Below are positions 25,635-34,806 of a stretch of DNA of 64,000 nucleotides, one piece after another. Source of the DNA: Oscillospiraceae bacterium (GTDB taxonomy: Bacteria > Bacillota > Clostridia > Oscillospirales > Ruminococcaceae); the NCBI GenBank assembly GCA_017991935.1, contig JAGOPP010000006.1, forward strand, positions 17,434 through 81,433, given 5' to 3'. Position 1 is the stretch's first letter, and each line of letters begins with the position of its first letter. Below the pieces are notes generated by a model. The model ran no database searches. It was not told the DNA's origin and saw only the letters and a list, made by a program, of their open reading frames with translations. Made by a program: the position numbers and the translations under genes.

Positions 25635-26618
25635 ATGAAACTTGAGAAACGCCTTTGGGGAACCCTGCCGGAGGGGGACGTCCACCTCTACACGCTCGAG
25701 GGCGGCGCCGGCGTCCGCGCGGCGATCTCCGACCTCGGCGGCACCGTGCGGTCGCTCTTTGTCCCGGATCGGAACGGCGTCCCGGCGGATATCGTCCTCG
25801 GCTACGACACGCCCGAGGAATATCTCGCGAACGGCTGCTTTTTCGGCGCGACGATCGGCCGCTACGCCAACCGGATCAAGGGCGCGCGGATCCGGATTGA
25901 GGACCACACCTACCGCCTGACCGCAAACGAGGGCAAAAATACGCTCCACGGCGGCTCGGGCTTCCACACGAAGCTCTGGCGGGCCACCGAAACGCCGGAC
26001 TGGCTCTACCTGAGCTACGTCTCCCCGGACCGGGAGGACGGCTTCCCGGGCGAAACTTACGTCACGGTGCGCTTCGGCTTCAACGACGACGGCAATTTCG
26101 AGATCGGCTATTCCGCGACGGCGAACGCGCCCACCTTCGTCAGCCTGACGAATCACGCGTATTTTAACCTCGCGGGAAAAGGGACGGCGCTGGGCCACCG
26201 CCTGCGTCTGGGCGCGGATTTTTACACGCCGGCCGACGGGGAGGGCATCCCCACCGGCGAGATCCTGCCGGTCGAAGGGACGGCGCTCGATTTCCGCGAG
26301 GCGCGCCCGGTCGAATCCGATTACGACAACAACTTTGTGTTAAATAAAGAAGGCCCGGCCGCCGAGCTCTTTGAAGAGACCTCCGGCCGCCTGCTCCGCC
26401 TCCGGACGGACCTGCCCGGCCTTCAGCTCTACTCCGGCTGGCATATCCCACAGGGACAGAGGGGCAAAGACGGCGCGGTCTACGGGCCGCATTCGGGCCT
26501 GTGCTTAGAGCCGCAGTTTTTCCCGGATTCCCCGCACCGGCCCGAATTCCCGTCCGCGCTGCTCTCGCCGGACGGCTGGTACGAGCGCAAGATCGTCTGG
26601 GAATTTTCCGTGGAGTAG
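25635..26618 (+). CDS. galM: Aldose 1-epimerase (galactose mutarotase)
   Basis: Interconverts alpha and beta anomers of galactose and glucose. The protein has 327 residues. RYANRIKGARI, TLHGGSGFHTKLW (first catalytic histidine region), the SLTNHAYFNLAG histidine motif and the catalytic glutamate in LCLEPQFFPDSPH are all present. ATG 25635 follows AAGGAAG. It has its own promoter and no other galactose genes beside it, so it is probably housekeeping. A terminator is not obvious. Confidence 0.94.
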   Translation: MKLEKRLWGTLPEGDVHLYTLEGGAGVRAAISDLGGTVRSLFVPDRNGVPADIVLGYDTPEEYLANGCFFGATIGRYANRIKGARIRIEDHTYRLTANEGKNTLHGGSGFHTKLWRATETPDWLYLSYVSPDREDGFPGETYVTVRFGFNDDGNFEIGYSATANAPTFVSLTNHAYFNLAGKGTALGHRLRLGADFYTPADGEGIPTGEILPVEGTALDFREARPVESDYDNNFVLNKEGPAAELFEETSGRLLRLRTDLPGLQLYSGWHIPQGQRGKDGAVYGPHSGLCLEPQFFPDSPHRPEFPSALLSPDGWYERKIVWEFSVE

Positions 26619-26799
26619 CCGGGGGCGCGCGGCGTTTTCCGGACATACGCAGGAGCGCGTGCCATTCGATAAGCTTTCGTCGCCGGACGGATTTTACCCG
26701 CGTTCGCCGCGGCCGACCTGCGCGGCGGCGATTTTACCGCCAAAGCGCATTTCCCGCGGCGGAATCCATATTCTATTTTTATAAAAAGGGGGCGGGAGC

Positions 26800-28146
26800 T
26801 TGCCGGTCGTCATCTCTTCCATTGCGGCGCGGTCCCATGCACAGCGCGCCGGGATTTTGCCGGGCGAGACGCTCGTCTCGATCAACGGCAGCGCGGTCAA
26901 CGACGTGCTGGATTACCGGTTTTATCTGGTGAACCGCCTCGTCTCCTTGGTTATCGAGGACCCGGAGGGCCGGGCGCGCACCGTCCGCATCCGGAAAGGG
27001 GAATACGCCGAGATCGGGCTCGAATTCTCCTCCTATCTGATGGACGAGGAGCGCTGCTGCAAAAATAAGTGCATTTTCTGCTTCATCGACCAGATGCCGC
27101 CGGGCATGCGCGAGAGTTTGTATTTTAAGGACGACGATTCCCGGCTGGATTTCCTGTTCGGCAACTACATCACGCTCACGAACGTCGGCGAGGAGGACAT
27201 CCGCCGCATCATCGCGATGCACCTCTCGCCGGTCAACGTCTCCGTCCACACCACAAACCCGGAACTCCGCGTCGCGATGATGAAAAATCCCCGCGCCGCG
27301 TCCTCCTTGCAATATTTAAAGGAGCTCGCCGAGGCCGGGATCGCGCTGCACACGCAGGTGGTCCTCTGCCCGGGCGTCAACGACGGCGAGGAGCTTACGC
27401 GCACCCTGCGCGACCTTTGCGGCATGTGGCCGGCGGTGGAGAGCATCGCCTGCGTGCCGGTGGGCCTGACCAAATACCGCGAGCGCCTGCCGCACATCGA
27501 CCCCTACACCAAGGAGCGGGCGGCCGAGACGATCGACCTGATCGAGGCGTTTCAGAAAGAGCAGCTCGCCCTGCACGGGGAGCGGATCGCCTACCCGGCG
27601 GACGAGTTTTTCATCAAGGCGGGCCGCCCGATGCCGGACGACGTCTATTACGGCGAATTCACCCAGCTCGAAAACGGCGTCGGCCTCTCGGCGCTGCTCA
27701 AACGCGAGTTTTTGGAGGCGCTTAACGCCCATGGGCCGGGGGAGATCCACAGAAAAGCGTCCGTCGCGACCGGAAAGGCCGCGGAGGGCCTGCTGGGGGA
27801 GCTTGCGGCGCTCGCGGAGGAGAAGTTCCCGGGGCTCCGGGTCGAGGTCACGGCGGTGGAGAACCGCTTCTTCGGCGAAACCGTCACCGTCACCGGGCTT
27901 TTGACCGGCGGGGACATCGCCGAGGCTATGAAAGAAAAAGATCTGGGCGAGGAGCTGCTCGTCTGCGAATCGACCCTGCGCTATGAGCGCGACCGCTTTC
28001 TGGACGACAAGACGCCGGAGGAGCTTGAGCATGAGCTCGGCGTCCCGGTGCTCATGGTAAAAAACGACGGCTACTCGCTGCTCTGCGCCATGCTGGGCGA
28101 GGAAGAGGAGAGCCGCTGCGAAGTCGTTTACGAGGAAGTTCATTAA
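26800..28146 (+). CDS. DUF512 protein (PDZ plus radical-SAM-like Fe-S domain)
   Basis: Protein of 448 residues. The N-terminal PDZ-like module (RAGILPGETLVSINGSAVNDV) is followed by a radical-SAM-like cysteine motif CKNKCIFCFIDQMP (Cys87, Cys91, Cys94) and the DUF512 C-terminal domain. Very common in Clostridia and Cyanobacteria, typically next to der, as here. The substrate is unknown; a role in ribosome or GTPase maturation is sometimes suggested from context but is inference. The start is TTG 26800 with GGCGGGAG upstream. It begins the DUF512-der-plsY unit. Confidence 0.9.
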   Translation: MPVVISSIAARSHAQRAGILPGETLVSINGSAVNDVLDYRFYLVNRLVSLVIEDPEGRARTVRIRKGEYAEIGLEFSSYLMDEERCCKNKCIFCFIDQMPPGMRESLYFKDDDSRLDFLFGNYITLTNVGEEDIRRIIAMHLSPVNVSVHTTNPELRVAMMKNPRAASSLQYLKELAEAGIALHTQVVLCPGVNDGEELTRTLRDLCGMWPAVESIACVPVGLTKYRERLPHIDPYTKERAAETIDLIEAFQKEQLALHGERIAYPADEFFIKAGRPMPDDVYYGEFTQLENGVGLSALLKREFLEALNAHGPGEIHRKASVATGKAAEGLLGELAALAEEKFPGLRVEVTAVENRFFGETVTVTGLLTGGDIAEAMKEKDLGEELLVCESTLRYERDRFLDDKTPEELEHELGVPVLMVKNDGYSLLCAMLGEEEESRCEVVYEEVH

Positions 28147-28165
28147 ACAAAAACCGGAGGACGCT

Positions 28166-29494
28166 ATGTCAAAACCGATCATCGCCATCGTGGGGCGGCC
28201 GAACGTCGGCAAATCCACGTTATTTAACAAGCTGACCGGCCGCCGCCTTGCGATCGTCGAGGACACCCCCGGCGTGACGAGGGACCGCATCTACGCCGAG
28301 TGCGAATGGCTCGGCCACACGGTCATGCTGGTGGACACCGGCGGCATCGAGCCGAACACCGGCGACGATATGCTCTCCAAGATGCGCGATCAGGCCAATG
28401 TCGCCATCGCGAGCGCCGATGTGATCATTCTGGTGACCGAGCTTTCGGCCGGCGTCACCGCAAACGACGAGGAGATCGCCTCGATGCTGCGAAAGAGCGG
28501 CAAACCCGTGGTCTGCTGCGTCAACAAATGCGACAGGATCGGCGCGCCGCCCGCCGAATACTACGAATTTTACAACCTCGGCTTCGGCGATCCGGTCGCG
28601 GTATCCTCCGTGCACGGCCACGGCACCGGCGACCTGCTGGACGCGTGCTTCCAGTTTCTCGATTTCGACCGGGAGGAGGAGGAAGAGGAGGGCGTCGTCA
28701 AGGTGGCCATCCTCGGCAAGCCGAACGTCGGCAAGAGCAGCCTCGTCAACCGGATCGCCGGGGAGGAGCGCATGATCGTCGCCGACGAGGCCGGCACGAC
28801 GCGGGACGCCGCCGACACCGAGGTCGAAAACGACTACGGCAAATTCCTGCTGATCGACACGGCGGGCATCCGCCGCAAGAGCCGGGTGGAGGACAGCATC
28901 GAAAAATACAGCGTGCTGCGCGCCTACATGGCCGTGGATCGGTCGGACGTCTGCGTGATCGTGATCGACGCGACCGAGGGCTTCACCGAGCAGGATTCCA
29001 AGGTGGCCGGGTACTGCCACGAGCAGGGCAAGGCCTGCGTGATCGCCGTCAACAAATGGGACGCCATCGAAAAAACCGGCAGCACCATGAACGAGTTTAC
29101 AAAAGACCTGCAGATCGGCCTCAGCTTTATGACCTACGCGCCGATCGTCTACATCTCGGCGCTGACCGGCCAGCGCCTCGACAAGCTGTTTGAGGCGATT
29201 CTCGCCACCTACGAGCAAAACGGCCGCCGCATCACGACGGGCATGCTCAACGACATGCTCGCCTACGCCACCGCGAAGGTGCAGCCGCCGTCCGACAAGG
29301 GCAAACACCTAAAGTTATATTATATGACGGAGGCCTCCGTCAAACCGCCGACTTTCGTGATTTTCTGCAACCGCGCCGACCTGTTTCATTTTTCGTATCA
29401 GCGCTATATCGAGAACCAGATCCGCGAGACGTTCGGCCTGACCGGGACGCCGATCCGCATCTTGGTTCGGGAAAGGGGAAAGGACAAAGGCTGA
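28166..29494 (+). CDS. der: Ribosome biogenesis GTPase Der (EngA)
   Basis: Double GTPase required for 50S assembly. The protein has 442 residues. The first G domain has GRPNVGKST (10-18) and VDTGGIE. The second has GKPNVGKSS (about 184-192), IDTAGIRRK and NKWD. A C-terminal KH-like domain (from about 350) ends in RILVRERGKDKG. ATG 28166 follows CGGAGG. It sits 19 bp after DUF512 and 19 bp before plsY, forming one unit. Confidence 0.97.
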   Translation: MSKPIIAIVGRPNVGKSTLFNKLTGRRLAIVEDTPGVTRDRIYAECEWLGHTVMLVDTGGIEPNTGDDMLSKMRDQANVAIASADVIILVTELSAGVTANDEEIASMLRKSGKPVVCCVNKCDRIGAPPAEYYEFYNLGFGDPVAVSSVHGHGTGDLLDACFQFLDFDREEEEEEGVVKVAILGKPNVGKSSLVNRIAGEERMIVADEAGTTRDAADTEVENDYGKFLLIDTAGIRRKSRVEDSIEKYSVLRAYMAVDRSDVCVIVIDATEGFTEQDSKVAGYCHEQGKACVIAVNKWDAIEKTGSTMNEFTKDLQIGLSFMTYAPIVYISALTGQRLDKLFEAILATYEQNGRRITTGMLNDMLAYATAKVQPPSDKGKHLKLYYMTEASVKPPTFVIFCNRADLFHFSYQRYIENQIRETFGLTGTPIRILVRERGKDKG

Positions 29495-29513
29495 GCCTTT
29501 GCCGGGTGATGCT

Positions 29514-30185
29514 ATGGATAATTGGACTTCCTTCCTGCTGGCCGCCTTCTGCACGGCGGCGCTCTCTTACCTGCTGGGCAGCTGCAACATGGCGATCATC
29601 GTATCAAGACTCTTCCGAGTGCCGGATATCCGCGAATTTGGCAGCGGCAGCGCCGGCATGACCAACATGCTCCGCACCTATGGGAAAAAGCTCGCGGCCA
29701 TCACCTTTGCCGGAGACTTTCTCAAGGGTTCCCTCGCGGTGTTTCTTGCGAGGGTCATCTTCGCGCGGATGGGATTCGCCATGGATCTCGGGTATCTGGC
29801 GGGGATCTTCGTCGTGCTGGGGCACATTTTCCCGATCTTCTTCGGGTTTCACGGCGGGAAGGGCGTGGCGACCGCCTTCGGCGCCATGCTGTTTCTCAAC
29901 TGGATGGTGTTCGGGACGCTGCTCGTCGGCCTTGTCCCGATCGTCTTCATCGTGCGCATCGTATCGGCGGTCTCCCTGACCGGGTCGGCCATCTATCCGG
30001 TGCTGACCTTTCTGGTGCTCATGTTACAGGGGGCGGATCTCCTGACCGCCGTGCTGCCGGATACGGCGAGCGCCCTCGTCATCACGCTGCTGACCTTCTA
30101 CGCCCACCGGGAGAATATCGCCCGTTTCCGCCATGGCAAGGAGAATTTCTTCCCGGTGCCGCCCAAAAACAATAAGAAAGAGTAA
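29514..30185 (+). CDS. plsY: Glycerol-3-phosphate acyltransferase PlsY
   Basis: Membrane acyltransferase that uses acyl-phosphate to form lysophosphatidate. The protein has 223 residues and about five helices. The three family motifs are present: GSGSAGMTNMLRTYGKK (usual form GSGNPGATNVLR), GHIFPIFFGFHGGKGVATA and the HRENIARFRHGKE loop. ATG 29514 was chosen over TTG 29499; GGGTGATG stands upstream. The acyl-phosphate partner PlsX is not in this window. Confidence 0.93.
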   Translation: MDNWTSFLLAAFCTAALSYLLGSCNMAIIVSRLFRVPDIREFGSGSAGMTNMLRTYGKKLAAITFAGDFLKGSLAVFLARVIFARMGFAMDLGYLAGIFVVLGHIFPIFFGFHGGKGVATAFGAMLFLNWMVFGTLLVGLVPIVFIVRIVSAVSLTGSAIYPVLTFLVLMLQGADLLTAVLPDTASALVITLLTFYAHRENIARFRHGKENFFPVPPKNNKKE

Positions 30186-30190
30186 GAGAC

Positions 30191-30466
30191 ATGAAACGGC
30201 TGACTCATAAAAGAAAACAGCTTTTGGCGACGCTCGCCCTGATGCTGGCGGTATGCCTGTTTTTTGTCTGGCTCGGCGCGGGGATGTACCGCTCCGTGCC
30301 GCAGGCGGACCGCGGCGGCCTGATGCCCACGTTTTTGCTCTACGGGATTTTCCCGCTGCTGGTCGTCGTGTTCAGCTGCCGCCGGATCCGGGAGATCCTG
30401 CGGGAGGCCGAGCTCCCGGTGGAGGAGATCGCGAAGCGGGAGCGGGATTCCTTTTCCGGAAACTGA
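30191..30466 (+). CDS. Small two-helix membrane protein, unknown
   Basis: 91-residue protein with a basic start (MKRLTHKRKQLL), two hydrophobic segments (about 12-31 and 46-63) and a charged C-terminal tail. It starts five bases after plsY and ends at the operon terminator. I do not recognise a family. Its tight spacing and coherent topology support a real gene. A function in membrane lipid synthesis would be guesswork. Confidence 0.7.
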   Translation: MKRLTHKRKQLLATLALMLAVCLFFVWLGAGMYRSVPQADRGGLMPTFLLYGIFPLLVVVFSCRRIREILREAELPVEEIAKRERDSFSGN

Positions 30467-30475
30467 AAAAATCAT

Positions 30476-30514
30476 AAAAAGAGGCGCGGCCCCCGCGGGC
30501 CGCGCCTCTTTTTA
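30476..30514 (+). terminator. Terminator of the der-plsY unit
   Basis: GAGGCGCGGCCC (30481-30492) pairs perfectly with GGGCCGCGCCTC (30497-30508), flanked by five A and five T; it works in both directions in principle. Confidence 0.9.
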
Positions 30515-30671
30515 TTGCGAAACTTCTCCCGCGGGACCACCGCGCGCCTCTTTGCCCCGCTTGGATGAAGAGATCGGCGCCATGGGCCCCGCGTGTGCGT
30601 TTTTTTGCCGCCGGCGATTCCATGGCCTCTTTTGGCCCCGCGGGATCGCCGCGCGCGCTTTTTCCTCCGAA

Positions 30672-30703
30672 AAAAGAAAAAACCTCCGGTTTGAGACGGA
30701 GGC
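30672..30703 (-). terminator. Terminator of rpmB
   Basis: On the minus strand CCTCCG and CGGAGG (plus 30697-30702 and 30683-30688) form a stem followed by TTTTTTCTTTTTT. Confidence 0.7.
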
Positions 30704-30727
30704 TGGCATTCTGTTTTGCAGGGCCTT

Positions 30728-30919
30728 TTATTCGGCCGCGCGGACGACCTTGCCGGAACGCATGCAGCGCGTGCAGGCGTAGACGTGGCAGGGAACCCCG
30801 TTGACGATGGCTTTGACGCGGCGGACATTGGGCTTCCATTCACGGTTGGAGCGTCTGTGGGAATGGGAAACCTTGATGCCGAAGGTAACGCCTTTTCCGC
30901 AGAAATCACATTTTGCCAT
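30728..30919 (-). CDS. rpmB: 50S ribosomal protein L28 (zinc form)
   Basis: 63-residue L28, starting MAKCDFCGKGVTFGIKVSHS, with the zinc pairs CDFC and CTRC intact (the C+ type). RRSNREWKPNVRRVKA is the family core. AAAGGAGG lies eight bases before the ATG. Monocistronic, with its own promoter and terminator, and divergent from the site-2 protease gene. Confidence 0.97.
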   Translation of the reverse strand: MAKCDFCGKGVTFGIKVSHSHRRSNREWKPNVRRVKAIVNGVPCHVYACTRCMRSGKVVRAAE

Positions 30920-30958
30920 AGTGGCACCTCCTTTTACATAGAGACAGTCAACAGCGTT

Positions 30959-30987
30959 ATTTTATCAAATATCAAATATAAATGCAA
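30959..30987 (-). promoter_or_regulatory. Sigma-A promoter of rpmB
   Basis: Minus-strand TTGCAT (plus 30982-30987), 17 bases, TAAAAT (plus 30959-30964). Confidence 0.65.
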
Positions 30988-31097
30988 GTGGTTGCCGAAA
31001 AAAAATTGCGGATTTGCCCTTATAATAATATATTTTTTAAAGAAAGCTGCAAAACCGGAAAAATCGGTCAAGATTCTGATTGCGGAAGGAATTCGTC

Positions 31098-31126
31098 TTG
31101 TAAAGTGCGGTAATTTCTTCTATAAT
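31098..31126 (+). promoter_or_regulatory. Sigma-A promoter of the M50-scpA-scpB unit
   Basis: TTGTAA (31098-31103), 17 bases, TATAAT (31121-31126), within an AT-rich 200-base intergenic stretch. Confidence 0.7.
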
Positions 31127-31162
31127 AAATAATAAGTAATTCTGCGCATAAGGAGAGGTTGC

Positions 31163-31852
31163 ATGTCGCTTTTTTCTTCCGGGCTCCACGCCGCGCTCTG
31201 GCTCCTGCTGATCCGCGCGATCGTGGTCTTTACCGCGCTGCCGGTGCACGAATGCGCCCACGGCTACGTGGCGCTCCTGCTGGGGGACCACACCGCCGAG
31301 CGGGAGGGCCGGCTCACGCTGAACCCGCTCGCCCATTTTGACCCGGTCGGGACCACGGCGCTCTTGCTCTTCGGCTTCGGGTGGGCGAAACCGGTTCCGA
31401 TCAACCCCTTCTATTTTAAAAATCCCAAGAGGGGCATGATGCTCTCCGCGCTGGCGGGGCCGCTCTCCAACGTCGCCATGGCCTTTCTTCTGATGATCCT
31501 TTATAAACTGCTGTATCTCCCGACGCTTTACAGGGACTCCGTTCCCGTCGTGGACACGCTGCAGATGATTTTATATTATATGATCCTGATCAACGTGGGC
31601 CTCGCGGTTTTCAACCTGCTGCCGGTCCCGCCGCTCGACGGCTCCCGCGTGGCGACCTATTTCCTGCCGCGGGACATGTATTTCCGGATCATGCGGTATG
31701 AAAACATCATCTTCTTCGCGCTGCTGGCGCTGCTCTGGACCGGCGTGCTCAACAGGCCCCTGAATTATTTACAGGACGCCGTTTTTAATGGGCTCGACTT
31801 CCTGACCACGCCGGTGAACTGGCTGCTCACCGCGGTCTCCCTCGGCGCTTGA
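31163..31852 (+). CDS. Site-2 protease family membrane metalloprotease
   Basis: M50B-type rhomboid-sized zinc protease of 229 residues without a PDZ domain. The zinc motif is HECAH in helix 1 (near residue 29), and the third ligand lies in LLPVPPLDGSRV. Family context is unusually constant: it precedes scpA-scpB in many Clostridia and Bacilli. The natural substrate is unknown. ATG 31163 has AGGAGAGG upstream. scpA follows after 49 bp. Confidence 0.9.
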   Translation: MSLFSSGLHAALWLLLIRAIVVFTALPVHECAHGYVALLLGDHTAEREGRLTLNPLAHFDPVGTTALLLFGFGWAKPVPINPFYFKNPKRGMMLSALAGPLSNVAMAFLLMILYKLLYLPTLYRDSVPVVDTLQMILYYMILINVGLAVFNLLPVPPLDGSRVATYFLPRDMYFRIMRYENIIFFALLALLWTGVLNRPLNYLQDAVFNGLDFLTTPVNWLLTAVSLGA

Positions 31853-31901
31853 AACGCCGCCGGACGCCTCGCCTTCGATTTTTAAAACGGGAGGGACCAT
31901 T

Positions 31902-32654
31902 TTGCCCGAAAAGCTCCAATATAAGCTGGAGGCGTTCGAAGGCCCGCTGGACCTCCTGCTTTTTTTAATTTCCAAGCATAAGCTCAATGTCTACGACATC
32001 AACATCTCGGAGCTGCTCGGGCAGTATCTCGAGAGCATCGGCGGCGTCGAGGGTTTAAACGATCTGGAGGACGCCTCCGAGTTTCTCGAGACGGCCGCGC
32101 GGCTCGTCTACATCAAGACCGCCATGCTGCTGCCGAAATACGAAAACGAGGGCGAGAAGCTCAGGCAGGAGCTTCAGGGCGAGCTGATCGAATACGCGGC
32201 CTGCAAGGAGGCGGCGCTGGTCTTTAAAGGCATGTACCACGGCGGCGAGATTTTTTGCCGCGCGCCGGAACCGATCGAGATCGACATGACCTATACGCGG
32301 CTCCATCCGAAGGAGGACCTCGCGCGGGCCTATCTCTCCGCGCTGGGCAGGCAGATGCGCAAGCTTCCGCCGCCGCCGGAGCTCTTTAGCCCGATCGTAA
32401 AAAGACGGGTTGTCTCCATCGCCTCCCGCGCCATCATCCTGCTGCACCGCCTTTATCGCCACAGCGTCATGAAGCTGAAAGAGCTGTTTTTTAACGGCGA
32501 TAAATCCGAGCGCATCGCGATGTTTCTGGCGGTGCTGGAGCTCTCCAAAAACGGCCGGGTGATCATCAGCGACGACTGCTCCACCGTGACGATGGGCGGC
32601 AGGAACAAAGAAAACAGGAAAGAGGAAGAGAAACTTGCTGCTGGAACAGTATGA
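31902..32654 (+). CDS. scpA: Segregation and condensation protein A
   Basis: Kleisin of the SMC-ScpAB condensin that organises the chromosome. The protein has 250 residues. The N-terminal YKLEAFEGPLDLLLFLISKHK, the KTAMLLPKY linker and a C-terminal winged helix (LELSKNGRVIISDD) are clear. TTG 31902 stands seven bases after GGGAGG. The last 20 bases overlap scpB. Confidence 0.95.
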   Translation: MPEKLQYKLEAFEGPLDLLLFLISKHKLNVYDINISELLGQYLESIGGVEGLNDLEDASEFLETAARLVYIKTAMLLPKYENEGEKLRQELQGELIEYAACKEAALVFKGMYHGGEIFCRAPEPIEIDMTYTRLHPKEDLARAYLSALGRQMRKLPPPPELFSPIVKRRVVSIASRAIILLHRLYRHSVMKLKELFFNGDKSERIAMFLAVLELSKNGRVIISDDCSTVTMGGRNKENRKEEEKLAAGTV

Positions 32655-33255
32655 AAACCGGGCGGAAGCCATCCTTTTTGCAAGCGGGGAGCCTCTTCCG
32701 CAGAGACGCGTCGCGGCGGCTCTGGAGATCGAGGAGGACGCGGTGATTTCCGTTTTGGAGAGCCTCGCCGCGAAATACGAAAAAAACGGCGGCGCCGTTG
32801 AGCTATTGCGCATGGAGGACTGCTGGCAGTTTTGCTCCCGCAGGGAATACGCGCCGGACATCCGCGGCGCGTTGGAGCTCAAGCGCAGCGTGCCGCTCTC
32901 TCAGGCCGCGCTGGAGGTATTGGCGGTCGTCGCCTACAACCAGCCGGTGACGAGGGCGTTCGTCGAGCAGGTGCGCGGCGTGGACTGCTCCGGGGTCGTC
33001 GCGACGCTCTGTGACAAAGGGCTGATCGAGGAGGGGGACAGGCTGGAGCTTCCGGGCCGGCCGATCGCCTACCGGACGACACCCGTGTTTTTGCGCTGCT
33101 TCGGCCTATGCTCGCTGGAGGATCTGCCTCCGGTCGGCGGAGGATCCGGGAATGAGGAGAAGCCGGCCGATCATGCGCCGGAGGAGCAGCAGTCCCTATT
33201 TATGGATGAGCATCAGGGAAATGAGGACTTTTCGGAGGCAACGGAGGATTTCTGA
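32635..33255 (+). CDS. scpB: Segregation and condensation protein B
   Basis: Winged-helix partner of ScpA. The protein has 206 residues. Two winged helices are seen (EAILFASGEPLP...; LSQAALEVLAVVAYNQPVTR), with the diagnostic RGVDCSGVVATLCDKGLIEE. The C-terminal 35 residues are acidic and probably disordered. TTG 32635 lies within the end of scpA, so the pair is translationally coupled. No terminator is obvious before the next gene, which begins 175 bp on. Confidence 0.95.
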   Translation: MLLEQYENRAEAILFASGEPLPQRRVAAALEIEEDAVISVLESLAAKYEKNGGAVELLRMEDCWQFCSRREYAPDIRGALELKRSVPLSQAALEVLAVVAYNQPVTRAFVEQVRGVDCSGVVATLCDKGLIEEGDRLELPGRPIAYRTTPVFLRCFGLCSLEDLPPVGGGSGNEEKPADHAPEEQQSLFMDEHQGNEDFSEATEDF

Positions 33256-33430
33256 CGTCCCGGGGAAGCCGTGGGCGGCGGGCGATCGCTGAGCGGCCCG
33301 AACTGCCTTTTGTGCGCATTAGAGAAACCCCGCGGAGCCGGACTGCGGTCCGCCCGGCGGTAAACTTATAAAGGCAATCTTTGCTTTAAGAAGAATATGT
33401 GGAAAACGAAAGCCTGCCGGAGGTGACGGG

Positions 33431-34108
33431 ATGGGCTGGTATATTGCGGGCGGCCTGCTGGCGCTGATCGTCGCGCTGCTTTTGGCCCCGGTCCGCGTCA
33501 AGGCGAAGTACGAGGAGGATCTAATCATCTCCGGGAAGTGGCTGTTTTGGACGGTGCCGCTCTATCCGCCGCCGGAGAGGCAAAAGAAGCTGGCGAAGGA
33601 GAAGCCGCGGGAGGTGGAGCCGAAGCCGGAAAAAAGACGGCGGAAGCTTCGCGCGGAGGAGGTCATCGACGGCGCGATCGACTATATCGCGCGGTGCAGG
33701 GGCGGTCTGCGGCTGATTTTCCGGAGCCTGCGCATCCGCCGTCTGCGCGTCGACTGGACGATCGTCGGGGAGGACGCCGCGGCCTGCGCGATCCGTTACG
33801 GCAGGGCCTGCGCGTATCTCGGCGCGGCGCTTGCCACGGCCCGGAATTTCATTCGGATTCAGAAAGCGGAGCTCCGGGTGCGGCCGGATTTTCTGGCGGC
33901 GGCGGAGACCTTTCATATCGAAGCGGAGGCCCGTCTGACGCCGCTTATGGCCCTTCTGGGCGGCGGGGGCATCGGGCTCGGCCTCTTGATGAAATGGCTT
34001 TCGGACAGAAAAAAAGAGCGTGAGCGGCTCCGGAGGATCCAACGGGCGAAAAAGCAAAGCCCGCCGGGGCGGGACGAACAAACTTCAATAAAGGAGAGAC
34101 AGACATGA
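33431..34108 (+). CDS. DUF2953 protein (YtfI-like)
   Basis: Protein of 225 residues: an N-terminal membrane anchor (about 3-22), a lysine/proline-rich linker (about 48-70) and a DUF2953 domain, with a second hydrophobic stretch near 175-190 and a basic tail. In Bacillus and Clostridia this family (YtfI) is paired with ytfJ/gerW, as it is here: the stop codon overlaps the next start (ATGA). The function is unknown but sporulation-linked by context. GGAGGTGA precedes the ATG. Confidence 0.82.
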   Translation: MGWYIAGGLLALIVALLLAPVRVKAKYEEDLIISGKWLFWTVPLYPPPERQKKLAKEKPREVEPKPEKRRRKLRAEEVIDGAIDYIARCRGGLRLIFRSLRIRRLRVDWTIVGEDAAACAIRYGRACAYLGAALATARNFIRIQKAELRVRPDFLAAAETFHIEAEARLTPLMALLGGGGIGLGLLMKWLSDRKKERERLRRIQRAKKQSPPGRDEQTSIKERQT

Positions 34109-34590
34109 GCGAAAAGAACGTGGAAGGCCTTCTCAACGTATCCCTCGACAACCTAAAAGGCCTCGTGGATTCCAACTCCGTCATCGGCAGCCCGATCTGC
34201 ACGCCGGACGGCACGACCATCATCCCAGTCTCCAAAGTCAGCTTCGGATTCGCGTCCGGCGGCTCCGATTTCCCGACCAGCAGCCCAAAGGACATGTTTG
34301 GCGGCGGCAGCGGCGGCGGCGTGAGCATCAATCCGATCGCGTTTCTGGTCATCCGGGATAAGAGCGTCCGCCTGATCCAGATCGCGGATAAAAACAACAT
34401 CCCGGAGCGGATCGCCAACATCGTGCCGGACGTGATCGACACGGTCTCCTCTCTGGTGAAGAAGAAGGACAAACCGGACGGCAAGGCCGACGAGGCCGCC
34501 GAGCCCCTCGCCGGGGAAGCGGCGGCGCAGGCCGCGCCGGAGAAAGCCGCGCCCGCGGAACCCGCAAAACCCGCAAAGCCCGCGAAATAA
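34105..34590 (+). CDS. ytfJ: GerW/YtfJ sporulation protein
   Basis: Protein of 161 residues; the N-terminal 115 are the conserved GerW domain (VEGLLNVSLDNLKGLVDSNS, VIPVSKVSFGFASGGSDF, glycine-rich loop GGGSGGGVSINPIAFLVI). Needed for normal germination in Bacillus. The tail is a low-complexity Ala/Pro/Lys stretch ending in KPAKPAK repeats. Its last bases lie inside an 82-bp DNA segment that is repeated just downstream, so part of the tail may be a recent addition. Confidence 0.92.
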   Translation: MSEKNVEGLLNVSLDNLKGLVDSNSVIGSPICTPDGTTIIPVSKVSFGFASGGSDFPTSSPKDMFGGGSGGGVSINPIAFLVIRDKSVRLIQIADKNNIPERIANIVPDVIDTVSSLVKKKDKPDGKADEAAEPLAGEAAAQAAPEKAAPAEPAKPAKPAK

Positions 34591-34753
34591 AACCGGAAAA
34601 CATGGCAGGATCAGCGTAAGCGCCTCCGCCGCCCGGCGAAGCCCGCAAAAACCGCGGCGCAAAATCTATGGAACCCGCAAAGCCCGCGAAATAAAACCGG
34701 AAAACATGGCAGGATCAGCGTAAGCGCCTCCGCCGTCCGGCGAAGCCCGCAAA
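34568..34753 (+). repeat. Two-copy direct repeat across the ytfJ 3' end
   Basis: Positions 34568-34649 recur at 34672-34753 (offset 104 bp, about 82 bp, one clear mismatch). Copy 1 contains the last seven codons and the stop of ytfJ; copy 2 is non-coding. The near-identity implies a recent tandem duplication. Confidence 0.9.
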
Positions 34754-34806
34754 CCCGCGGAATGAAACGGCGCCCGGGAGCATAATTTTCCACGGGTGAT
34801 GTATGT

